From: CAITSH01 sp025356665
GTDB taxonomy: Bacteria > Pseudomonadota > Gammaproteobacteria > Burkholderiales > SG8-39
Assembly: GCA_025356665.1 (NCBI GenBank)
Contig: JANXRV010000019.1
Location: 186,001 to 250,000, forward strand
Direction: 5' to 3'
DNA length: 64,000 nucleotides
The notes under the pieces were generated by a model. It did no database searches. It saw only the letters and a list, made by a program, of their open reading frames with translations, and had not been told where the DNA came from. This document shows, piece after piece, positions 16,837 through 23,430 of the stretch. The translations under genes were made by a program, and so were the position numbers. Within the stretch, counting starts at the first letter, position 1. Every line of letters starts with the position of its first letter.

Positions 16837-17196
16837 GGTGAATAAGAGGGCAAAGCGTGGCCACCTCGGTTGCAGGATGACAAGGGTACCGCCGGGTTTC
16901 AGCAGTGCATTCGGACTGGCCTACACCAACGCCAAGCGACCAGCCCTGCACCATGCCTATTTTACCCCGCTCGCGGCGGGACTCCCCGCCGCGAGCAGCG
17001 CGGATCAATGGAAAACCAACCCGTCCGGAAAGGCCTCCATCTCGTAGTCGACAACCGACTCCGCCATGCTGGTCAAATCCCATACAGGCACCGCGACAGA
17101 CAACAGCGCGCGCTATCCATCCGGCGCGATTTGAAACCTAGTGAGCCAATGCGCTTCGAATAATTCGATTGCAATCATCGTTTCATCCCCGCCTGC
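16837..17196 (-). other. 360-bp modA-modB spacer with strong hairpin
   Basis: No convincing gene in either strand. The clearest structure is a perfect 12-base stem at 16969-16996, GCTCGCGGCGGG / CCCGCCGCGAGC with a four-base loop. It lacks a U-tract, so it is not a normal intrinsic terminator, but as RNA it would be very stable and could reduce modBC expression relative to modA or block 3' decay of modA mRNA. The rest may be decayed sequence. Confidence 0.5.
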
Positions 17197-17946
17197 TCAG
17201 AAACCATACTTTTCAAAGACCGCGCGGGCAGCGGCCTTGCCCAGCCAGGACTGAAACAATTGCGCCGCCGCTTTTCCTGTCGCAGTCACCGCGACCGGGT
17301 AAATGATCGGCGGATGGGAATTTTGCGGGAACTCGGCGACGACCCGGACGCGCGGGTCCGCCGCCGCGTCCGTTTTGTAGACAATGCCCAACGGGGCTTC
17401 ACCGCGCGAAACCAGCACGAGTGCGGCCCGCACATTCTCGGCCGCCGCCACCCTGGGCTGTACATCCTTCCAGACTCCGAGAAACTCCAGCGCAGCCTTG
17501 CCGTATCTACCCGCGGGCACTGCCTCCGGATTGGCCATGGCCAGCCGTCCGTCGCCAAGCAGCTTCGCCAGGGGAAAGCCCGGCGCGATGGTGACCGCCG
17601 CCCTGCTCGCGGCCGGCGCGATCAACACGATGCGATTGCGCAACAGGTTTTGCCGCGTCGCCGGCTTGATCAGCTTGCGCTGCTCCAGATAGTCCATCCA
17701 ATCGAGGTCGGCCGAAATGAAGAGGTCAGCCGGCGCCCCTGATTCGATTTGCTTGGCCAGCGCCGAGCTGGCGGCGTAAGAAACGACGATTTTGTCCGCA
17801 CTGCCGGATTCATAGAGCCTGGCTGCTGTGTCGAGCGACTCCTTCAAGCTGGCGGCTGCAAAGACGGTGACAGTTTCGGCCGCAGCCGTCCGGCAAAGCA
17901 TCCCCCCGGCCAGCAGCAGTGTCAAAATAATCGGTGTCTTTGTCAT
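17197..17946 (-). CDS. modA: Molybdate ABC transporter periplasmic binding protein ModA
   Basis: 249 residues. The ATG at 17946 is preferred over an upstream ATG at 17979 because GGAGAG precedes it and it opens the signal peptide (MTKTPIILTLLLAGGMLCRT then AAAE). The mature protein shows ModA blocks: VTVFAAASLKESLD, VVSYAASSALAKQIESGAPA, DLFISADLDWMDYLE, LAMANPEAVPAGRYGKAALE and GIVYKTDA. It captures molybdate for ModBC. A promoter with an overlapping ModE box lies directly upstream. Confidence 0.94.
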   Translation of the reverse strand: MTKTPIILTLLLAGGMLCRTAAAETVTVFAAASLKESLDTAARLYESGSADKIVVSYAASSALAKQIESGAPADLFISADLDWMDYLEQRKLIKPATRQNLLRNRIVLIAPAASRAAVTIAPGFPLAKLLGDGRLAMANPEAVPAGRYGKAALEFLGVWKDVQPRVAAAENVRAALVLVSRGEAPLGIVYKTDAAADPRVRVVAEFPQNSHPPIIYPVAVTATGKAAAQLFQSWLGKAAARAVFEKYGF

Positions 17947-17967
17947 ACGCCTCTCCACATCCGTAAT

Positions 17968-17991
17968 CGTCGTATCCAAATGTATATAACG
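17968..17991 (-). promoter_or_regulatory. ModE operator upstream of modABC
   Basis: Plus-strand CGTCGTATC-CAAATG-TATATAACG. The right half is identical to the E. coli ModE half-site TATATAACG; the left half matches CGTTATATA at six of nine positions, with the same six-base spacer. It covers the -10 of the modA promoter, the arrangement by which Mo-ModE represses modABC in E. coli. The one-domain ModE gene lies 46 bases further upstream. Confidence 0.72.
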
Positions 17992-18010
17992 AAAGCCAAA
18001 GCCCGGTCAA
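17983..18010 (-). promoter_or_regulatory. modA promoter
   Basis: Minus strand: TTGACC (-35, 18010-18005), 16-base spacer, TATATA (-10, 17988-17983). The -10 lies inside the ModE box, so promoter and operator calls support each other. Confidence 0.6.
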
Positions 18011-18036
18011 GGCATTCAAAATATGAAATGGCAAAG

Positions 18037-18396
18037 CTATTTTCTGCGCGGCGGATGCAGCAGCCTGGCAAAACGGCCCAGATCGGCGGACACGGCGCGA
18101 GCAGCAGCGACCTCCATAGCGCGGTAACGCTTCACCACGTCATGGCCGAAGGGCGTGAGTATCGCCCCACCGCCACGCTTGCCCCCCGTCGCGGTGACGA
18201 CGAGAGCTTTGGTAAAACTGGCATTGATGGCTTCGACCAGCAACCACGCACGGCGATACGACATGCCCATCTCGCGCCCGGCCGCGGAAATCGACCCGGT
18301 GCGACCTATCGCCTCAAGCAAGTCGGCCTTGCCCGGCCCGATCGCCACGACGGCGCCCATCAGGATGCGAATTTTTGGCTGGAGTTTTGCTGCCAT
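18037..18396 (-). CDS. modE: Single-domain ModE-type winged-helix regulator
   Basis: 119 residues from ATG 18396; longer upstream reading is not protein-like. It is the LysR-like N-terminal domain of ModE alone: KADLLEAIGRTGSISAAGRE, MGMSYRRAWLLVEAINASF, then the wing TGGKRGGGAILTPFGHDVV. The two Mop/TOBE repeats that bind molybdate in E. coli ModE are absent; the protein ends in PPRRK. Similar short ModE proteins exist in many bacteria and probably sense metal through another route. It lies in the same orientation just upstream of modABC, whose promoter carries a ModE box, so that operon is its likely target. Confidence 0.85.
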   Translation of the reverse strand: MAAKLQPKIRILMGAVVAIGPGKADLLEAIGRTGSISAAGREMGMSYRRAWLLVEAINASFTKALVVTATGGKRGGGAILTPFGHDVVKRYRAMEVAAARAVSADLGRFARLLHPPRRK

Positions 18397-18407
18397 GGTC
18401 TTGTTGT

Positions 18408-18421
18408 ATCGATTTATCGAT
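18408..18421. promoter_or_regulatory. Palindromic ATCGAT pair upstream of modE
   Basis: Two ATCGAT palindromes separated by TT, 12 bases upstream of the modE start. Position suggests an operator for modE itself or for the divergent ChrB-like gene, but the sequence is unlike the ModE box and could be coincidence. Confidence 0.25.
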
Positions 18422-18582
18422 GCACTGAAAGAACATTCTACACATGCACCGTGCGCCCTATCCCGCCCCTGCGGCTTGCCCCCGCCTTTCCGCTGCGCTA
18501 TAGTCTTCCGCGGGGATCGGCAGACTCCCCGACAAGACGGTGTCCCGTCCAAGTTCTGCAAACGATGCTTTGGAGATATCTC

Positions 18583-19413
18583 GTGGACACCGTGGTTCCC
18601 GCCATTCCCGCCATTCCGGTTTCAAGCCTGCGCCGCCGGCTCGGTTCGCGCGGTTCGCCCCTCGCTATCGATGCGCGCCGCACCCCTGCCTATGAAGGCG
18701 ATACCGTAACCCTGCCTGGCGCGCTTAGACGTGCCCCTGAGTCGGTCTCCCAATGGGGCCCCGCACTGCCGCAGGGCCGTCCTGTCGTCGTCTATTGCGT
18801 CCACGGGCATGAGGTCAGTCAAAGTACTGCGCAGGCCCTGTGTGGCCTTGGCATTGACGCCAGTTACCTTGAAGGCGGCATAGAGGCATGGAAGCAAAGC
18901 GGCGCCCCGACCTTGCTCAGACAATCGGGGCCGGGGTTTGCTCCGGGCGTCCCCACACGCTGGGTGACGCGCGCGCGCCCCAAAATAGACCGTATCGCCT
19001 GCCCCTGGCTGATTCACCGCTTTATCGATCCTGAGGCAGCGTTCCTATACGTACCGGCCGATGAGGTCACCGCGGTCGCGCAACGCGAGAACGCCATTGC
19101 CTATGACGTACCGGATGTGCGCTTTTCCCATCGCGGCGAGCGCTGCAGCTTTGACGCGTTCATCGAGGACTTCGGGCTGCGCGACCCGGCGCTAGATACG
19201 CTCGCGGCGATTGTGCGCGGCGCCGACACGGGCAGGCCGGAATTGACGCCGCAATCCCCCGGCTTGCTTTCGGTTTCGCTCGGTTTGTCGGAACTGTTTG
19301 GCGACGACCACGAAATGCTCGAACACGGGATGATGGTCTACGATGCCCTCTACGCATGGTCAAGCCGCGCACAAGACGAAATCCATAACGCAAAACTCTT
19401 CGAAAAAAAATGA
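18583..19413 (+). CDS. Rhodanese / ChrB-domain chromate resistance protein
   Basis: 276 residues. The N-terminal half is a rhodanese domain (LRRRLGSRGSPLAIDARR; active-site loop VVYCVHGHEVSQSTAQAL with the catalytic Cys). The C-terminal half is the ChrB domain: ARPKIDRIACPWLIHRFIDP, FLYVPADEV and RCSFDAFIEDFGL. ChrB-type proteins accompany ChrA and are linked to chromate sensing or resistance; what the rhodanese adds is unknown. The start is GTG 18583, preceded by GGAG at seven bases; an in-frame ATG at 18565 has no such site. The stop overlaps the chrA ATG (ATGA), so the two are co-translated. Confidence 0.86.
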   Translation: MDTVVPAIPAIPVSSLRRRLGSRGSPLAIDARRTPAYEGDTVTLPGALRRAPESVSQWGPALPQGRPVVVYCVHGHEVSQSTAQALCGLGIDASYLEGGIEAWKQSGAPTLLRQSGPGFAPGVPTRWVTRARPKIDRIACPWLIHRFIDPEAAFLYVPADEVTAVAQRENAIAYDVPDVRFSHRGERCSFDAFIEDFGLRDPALDTLAAIVRGADTGRPELTPQSPGLLSVSLGLSELFGDDHEMLEHGMMVYDALYAWSSRAQDEIHNAKLFEKK

Positions 19414-20741
19414 CAACCACCTCAAAACCCGCACCAGTCGGCCTTTTCCAGGCATTCGTCTATTGGCTCAAGCTCGGATTCATCAGTTTCGGCGGCCCCG
19501 CCGGGCAGATCGCGATGATGCACCAGGAACTGGTGGAGCGACGCCGCTGGATTTCCGAGAAACGTTTCCTGCACGCGCTCAATTACTGCATGGTGTTGCC
19601 CGGCCCCGAGGCGCAGCAGCTTGCGACCTACATCGGCTGGATGATGCACCGTACCTGGGGCGGCATCATCGCCGGCGGCCTGTTCGTGCTGCCCTCCTTG
19701 TTCATCCTGATCGGCCTGACCTGGATCTACCTCGTCTACGGCCAGGTGCCGGCGGTGGCTGGCTTTTTGTACGGCATCAAACCGGCGGTGACGGCGCTGG
19801 TTTTGTTCGCCGCCTGGCGCATCGGGTCGCGTGCACTAAAAAACGCCTGGCTCTGGAGCATCAGTGCCGCCGCCTTCTTCGCGATTTTTGCCCTCAAACT
19901 GCCGTTCCCCTTGATTGTTCTTGCCGCCGGCATCATCGGCTATGTTGGCGGGCGTGTTGCCCCTGAAAAATTCACCACCGGCGGCCACGGTGCATCGGCC
20001 AAGCACTACGGTCCCGCGCTTATCGACGACGACACGCCGACACCGGCCCATGCGTTGTTCAACTGGCGCAGACTGGTGCTCGTGACGGTGGTTTTCCTTG
20101 GACTTTGGGCAAGCGTTCTGGCTTTTCTGTGGACGACCTTGGGCTGGGGGAATCCGCTTACACAAATGGGCTGGTTCTTCACCAAGGCCGCCCTGCTGAC
20201 CTTTGGCGGCGCCTATGCCGTTCTGCCCTACGTCTACCAGGCCAGCGTGGAAGGCTACCAATGGCTCACGGCCACGCAAATGATAGACGGGCTGGCCCTC
20301 GGCGAAACCACGCCCGGGCCCTTGATCATGATCGTGGCCTTTGTCGGTTTTGTCGGCGCCTGGACCAAGCAGGTGTTCGGACCGGACGCGCTTTTGCTCG
20401 CCGGATGCGCGGGGGCGACAGTCGCCACCTTCTTCACCTTCCTGCCGTCGTTTTTATTCATTCTCGCCGGCGGCCCGCTGGTAGAGAGCACGCATGGCAA
20501 CCTGAAGTTCACTGCGCCGCTCACCGGCATCACTGCCGCAGTAGTCGGCGTCATCGTCAATCTGGCCGTTTTTTTCGCTTGGCACGTGTTCTGGCCAGCG
20601 GGATTTTCCGGAAAATTCGAGTGGTTTGCCGTGCTTATCAGCGTTGCGGCCTTCATCGCCTTGTTCCGCTTCAAGGCTGGAATGATCCCGGTTATCCTGT
20701 GCAGCGGAGTGCTTGGCCTGATTTACAGCATGCTTACCTGA
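19410..20741 (+). CDS. chrA: Chromate efflux transporter ChrA
   Basis: 443-residue two-domain CHR-family membrane protein; each half carries the CHR motif: FISFGGPAGQIAMMHQELVE in the N-terminal half, and LLTFGGAYAVLPYVYQASVE with LGETTPGPLIMIVAFVGF in the C-terminal half. About ten to twelve hydrophobic segments. It expels chromate across the inner membrane. Translationally coupled to the ChrB-like gene. Chromate resembles sulfate, molybdate and tungstate in shape, which makes the position beside Tup and Mod systems notable. Confidence 0.95.
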   Translation: MTTTSKPAPVGLFQAFVYWLKLGFISFGGPAGQIAMMHQELVERRRWISEKRFLHALNYCMVLPGPEAQQLATYIGWMMHRTWGGIIAGGLFVLPSLFILIGLTWIYLVYGQVPAVAGFLYGIKPAVTALVLFAAWRIGSRALKNAWLWSISAAAFFAIFALKLPFPLIVLAAGIIGYVGGRVAPEKFTTGGHGASAKHYGPALIDDDTPTPAHALFNWRRLVLVTVVFLGLWASVLAFLWTTLGWGNPLTQMGWFFTKAALLTFGGAYAVLPYVYQASVEGYQWLTATQMIDGLALGETTPGPLIMIVAFVGFVGAWTKQVFGPDALLLAGCAGATVATFFTFLPSFLFILAGGPLVESTHGNLKFTAPLTGITAAVVGVIVNLAVFFAWHVFWPAGFSGKFEWFAVLISVAAFIALFRFKAGMIPVILCSGVLGLIYSMLT

Positions 20742-20751
20742 GGAGCAATGA

Positions 20752-21039
20752 ATGCCCGCGTACCTGATTGCAGAAGTCGACGTGACCAACCCGGATGCCT
20801 ACGAGGAATACAAGAAACTCGCGCCTGCGGCGATCGCCCGGCATGGCGGGCGCTACCTCGTCCGCGGCGGCGCGTCTGAAACGCTGGAAGGGCCGGCAAT
20901 GACACACCGCATGGTGATACTCCAGTTCGAAAGTATGGAACAGGCACGCAGTTTCTATCACTCTCCCGAATACAGCGCCGCCCGCGAAAAACGCAAGGAT
21001 GCCGCTACCGCGCGCTTTGTCATTGTCGAAGGCTTGTAG
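20752..21039 (+). CDS. DUF1330 family protein
   Basis: 95-residue ferredoxin-like-fold dimeric alpha/beta barrel protein: AYLIAEVDVTNPDAYEEYKK, ARHGGRYLVRGG, MVILQFESMEQARSFYHSPE, YSAAREKR. The DUF1330 family is related to dye-decolourising and EthD-like small proteins and has no assigned reaction. It starts ten bases after chrA with GAGGAGC as ribosome site, so it is probably the third gene of the chromate operon. Confidence 0.85.
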   Translation: MPAYLIAEVDVTNPDAYEEYKKLAPAAIARHGGRYLVRGGASETLEGPAMTHRMVILQFESMEQARSFYHSPEYSAAREKRKDAATARFVIVEGL

Positions 21040-21070
21040 CCTGCGACGCAGCAATCAGCAACCGCCCTCC

Positions 21071-21098
21071 GCAAAACAAAGGGCACCTTACGGTGCCC
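21071..21098 (-). terminator. Rho-independent terminator of the fdh operon
   Basis: On the minus strand: GGGCACC, four-base loop, GGTGCCC, then TTTGTTTTGC. A seven-pair GC stem followed directly by a T-rich run is a standard intrinsic terminator. It lies 40 bases beyond the last fdh-operon gene. The same stem may also help stop the convergent chromate operon. Confidence 0.75.
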
Positions 21099-21137
21099 CC
21101 TGCCCTCTTTCCTCCTTGATGCTCGTTTGCCTGCCGG

Positions 21138-21425
21138 TTATTTTTTTACCCACTTGGCGGATTTTGCGGCAGCAGCGGGTGATGCAGCGGCCATCTGCGG
21201 CTTGACATCCTTGCCCTTGGCTTTTTGTTCCTTGATGTAACGCGCCGCGACCCTGTCCTCGGCGGTCGCCAGCAGCGCCTTGTCCTTCGCCGCTGCCTCA
21301 TCGGCTTTGGCCTTTGCCTCGGCGACTTTTACCGGATCGGGCGGCGTGGCCGGTGGCGGCAGCTTCGCCCACACAGTGCTGCCAAAAGTCAGCGCAAATG
21401 CGGCCAGAATGAGTTTTGTTTTCAT
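21138..21425 (-). CDS. Small exported Ala/Lys-rich protein at the end of the fdh operon
   Basis: 95 residues from ATG 21425. Signal peptide MKTKLILAAFALTFGSTVWA, then a proline patch (KLPPPATPP) and a long Ala/Lys-rich region with coiled-coil character (KVAEAKAKADEAAAKDKALL), ending WVKK. No cysteine or cofactor site. The start is one base past the fdhC stop, so it belongs to the operon. It is unrecognised; by position it could be a periplasmic accessory or structural partner of the dehydrogenase. Confidence 0.75.
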   Translation of the reverse strand: MKTKLILAAFALTFGSTVWAKLPPPATPPDPVKVAEAKAKADEAAAKDKALLATAEDRVAARYIKEQKAKGKDVKPQMAAASPAAAAKSAKWVKK

Positions 21426-21426
21426 G

Positions 21427-22470
21427 TCAGTCGTCCCCCCCGTGAGTTTGGGCCGCGCCCGGCGTGGCCGCTGCCGCGGGCTTGATCTTGCCCGCCTTGA
21501 CATCGTCATACCAGTATTCGTGATGCTCCTTGGCCCAGGTCTCGTCGACCTCGCCGGTACGCATAGCCTCGTAAGCTCCGCCCATGCCTATGGTTCCCAT
21601 ATAGATATGGCCCAAGGCCCCCAGCACAAAAGTCAGCGAGCCGATCAGGTGCACGACGTTGGCAATCTGCATGGTGTTACGCGTCTGACCGAAATTCGGA
21701 AAATCCAGCACCAGCCCCGAAGCAGCAACCACCAGTCCAAGTGTTGTCAGCCCCCCCCAGAACCACAGCTTCTCACCAGCGTTAAAACGGTGGGACGGCA
21801 CGTGTTCACCGGAGAAAAGACCGCCGAATTTGCGCACCCAGATAAAGTCATGCACACGCGGGAGGTTGTCCTTGACGAAGGTGAAAAACAACATCAGCGC
21901 ACAAAGGATAAACAAGGGGCCGACAAAATTGTGCAAGCCTTTGGCCAGTTGCGTCAACCACGCGAACAAAGTGTGGCCGATCAAGGGCAACAGCACATGC
22001 TTGCCAAACAGGATGATCAAACCTGAGATACCGAGTATCGAAAAACTGATCGCGGTGCTCCAATGAACGATGCGCTCCCAAGGGGAAAACCGTGAAATTT
22101 TCTTCCCGGTCGGCGCGTCATGCAGAGGGATGGTCCCTTTGATTTTGTAAAATGCCCCGATCATCAGCATCATCGCGACAAGCGCCCAACCGCCAATCAC
22201 CGTCACCGGGCCATTGCGGATCCGGCGCCATGTTTCGCCGCCCGACTGAATGAGGACGCCCGCCTCCGGCCCCTTGACCGCGGTATAAGCCTCTTGGCCG
22301 GACCGAACATCGCGCCACGTGGGTGCGTTGTTATATGGCTGAGACTGCTGGCGCTGCGCCTGACTTTCCTGCGCAGGCTGACCCGTTTGCGCGACGACGG
22401 CACCACTTGACAAAGCCATCGCGACAAACACCACAGTCAGACTGCGCGAAGCGAACATGGGGAATCTCAT
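21427..22470 (-). CDS. fdhC: Formate dehydrogenase cytochrome b subunit (FdhC/FdoI type)
   Basis: 347 residues, longer than the roughly 210-residue E. coli FdnI. The N-terminus has a signal-like segment (SRSLTVVFVAMALSSGAVVA) and about 75 Gln-rich periplasmic residues before the first core helix. Heme-ligand histidines lie in FSPWERIVHWSTA, KGLHNFVGPLF and VHLIGSL...GHIYMGT. It anchors the dehydrogenase and passes formate electrons from FdhB to quinone or to a periplasmic carrier. The His/Gly-rich tail (AQTHGGDD) is odd. Twelve bases separate it from the upstream lipoprotein gene. Confidence 0.93.
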   Translation of the reverse strand: MRFPMFASRSLTVVFVAMALSSGAVVAQTGQPAQESQAQRQQSQPYNNAPTWRDVRSGQEAYTAVKGPEAGVLIQSGGETWRRIRNGPVTVIGGWALVAMMLMIGAFYKIKGTIPLHDAPTGKKISRFSPWERIVHWSTAISFSILGISGLIILFGKHVLLPLIGHTLFAWLTQLAKGLHNFVGPLFILCALMLFFTFVKDNLPRVHDFIWVRKFGGLFSGEHVPSHRFNAGEKLWFWGGLTTLGLVVAASGLVLDFPNFGQTRNTMQIANVVHLIGSLTFVLGALGHIYMGTIGMGGAYEAMRTGEVDETWAKEHHEYWYDDVKAGKIKPAAAATPGAAQTHGGDD

Positions 22471-22482
22471 GGTGATCGCGTC

Positions 22483-22713
22483 CTATTCGGCCCGGGTGTA
22501 CTCGTTTTGCGACTGGTTACGCGTCTTGATTGCCGTTTCCCACTGCGCCTGGTTGCCCTTGAACTGGTCATTCTCCCAAGGCTTGGAGTCAGGCTTGCCC
22601 TGATATTTACCTTGCTTGTACACAATGACTTGCTCTTTTTCACCGCAAGCGGAAAGACCGAGCGTGGAGACGACAGCGAGTGTGGCTGCGGCAACGATGC
22701 TGCCGCGGATCAC
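22483..22713 (-). CDS. Small lipoprotein between fdhB and fdhC
   Basis: 76 residues starting at GTG 22713, which overlaps the fdhB stop (GTGA) and has AGGAG upstream. A hydrophobic N-terminus ends in the lipobox LSAC. The mature part is short, polar and tyrosine-containing: EKEQVIVYKQGKYQGKPDSK, PWENDQFKGNQAQWETAIKT. It contains no further cysteine. No family recognised. The position strictly inside the fdhB-fdhC junction and the coupled start argue for a role in, or attachment to, the formate dehydrogenase complex on the periplasmic face. Confidence 0.8.
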   Translation of the reverse strand: MIRGSIVAAATLAVVSTLGLSACGEKEQVIVYKQGKYQGKPDSKPWENDQFKGNQAQWETAIKTRNQSQNEYTRAE

Positions 22714-23357
22714 GACTTGGCTCCTGCGGCCGGCGCCGGTGCCGGCTGCGCGGCGGGCGCCTGAGCGCCTTTGGGCGGGCCGTAGGCCGTGCCCCAACCC
22801 CAGACCTCGGAGCCTTTGCCGCGCTTTGTCACGCGCTCACGATAGATGTTCGCAATGACATCGCCGTCACCGCCGAGCAGCGCCTTGGTCGAGCACATTT
22901 CCGCGCATGCGGGCAACTTGCCTTCAGCCAGTCGGTTGCGGCCGTATTTGCTGTACTCCTCGGGCGAGTTGTCCTTTTCCGGACCACCGGCACAGAAGGT
23001 GCACTTGTCCATTTTGCCGCGCAGGCCAAAAGCGCCGGCCTGGGGAAACTGCGGCGCGCCGAACGGGCAGGCATAAAAACAGTAACCGCAACCGATGCAA
23101 AGGTCCTTGTCATGCAGGACCACGCCCTCATCGGTGCGATAGAAGCAGTCCACCGGGCAGACCGCCATGCACGGCGCGTCCGAGCAGTGCATGCAAGCGA
23201 CGGATATTGATTTTTCACCGGGCACACCGTCATTGAGGGTCACAACACGGCGTCGGTTCACCCCCCATGGCACCTCGTGCTCTTGTTTGCATGCCGTTAC
23301 GCAACCGTTGCACTCGATGCATCGTTCGGCATCACACAAAAATTTCATTCTAGCCAT
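22710..23357 (-). CDS. fdhB: Formate dehydrogenase iron-sulfur subunit FdhB
   Basis: 215 residues with four cysteine groups for four [4Fe-4S] clusters: CIECNGCVTACKQ, CMHCSDAPCMAVCP, CIGCGYCFYACP and CTFC...CAEMC. It is the electron wire between FdhA and cytochrome b. It lacks the C-terminal transmembrane helix of E. coli FdnH and instead ends in an Ala/Pro-rich tail (APAAQPAPAPAAGAKS). A 68-base spacer with a 7-bp tandem repeat separates it from fdhA. Confidence 0.95.
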   Translation of the reverse strand: MARMKFLCDAERCIECNGCVTACKQEHEVPWGVNRRRVVTLNDGVPGEKSISVACMHCSDAPCMAVCPVDCFYRTDEGVVLHDKDLCIGCGYCFYACPFGAPQFPQAGAFGLRGKMDKCTFCAGGPEKDNSPEEYSKYGRNRLAEGKLPACAEMCSTKALLGGDGDVIANIYRERVTKRGKGSEVWGWGTAYGPPKGAQAPAAQPAPAPAAGAKS

Positions 23358-23409
23358 CTTGTTATCCTCCTGATTGGCGGCCTTGACCCGGCCGTCCTTG
23401 AGTCTTTAG

Positions 23410-23430
23410 TCTTAGGTCTTAGGTCTTAGG
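23410..23430. repeat. 7-bp tandem repeat over the fdhA stop codon
   Basis: TCTTAGG three times in a row, with a degenerate fourth copy on the left. The last copy contains the fdhA stop codon (TAA, minus strand 23428-23426). Seven is not a multiple of three, but changes would fall at or after the stop and alter only the fdhA-fdhB spacing. Confidence 0.85.

Noticed and set aside
17749..18582. N-terminal extension of the ChrB-like protein in the long open frame
   Set aside because: It runs antisense through modA and modE and lacks protein-like composition; GTG 18583 has a ribosome site.
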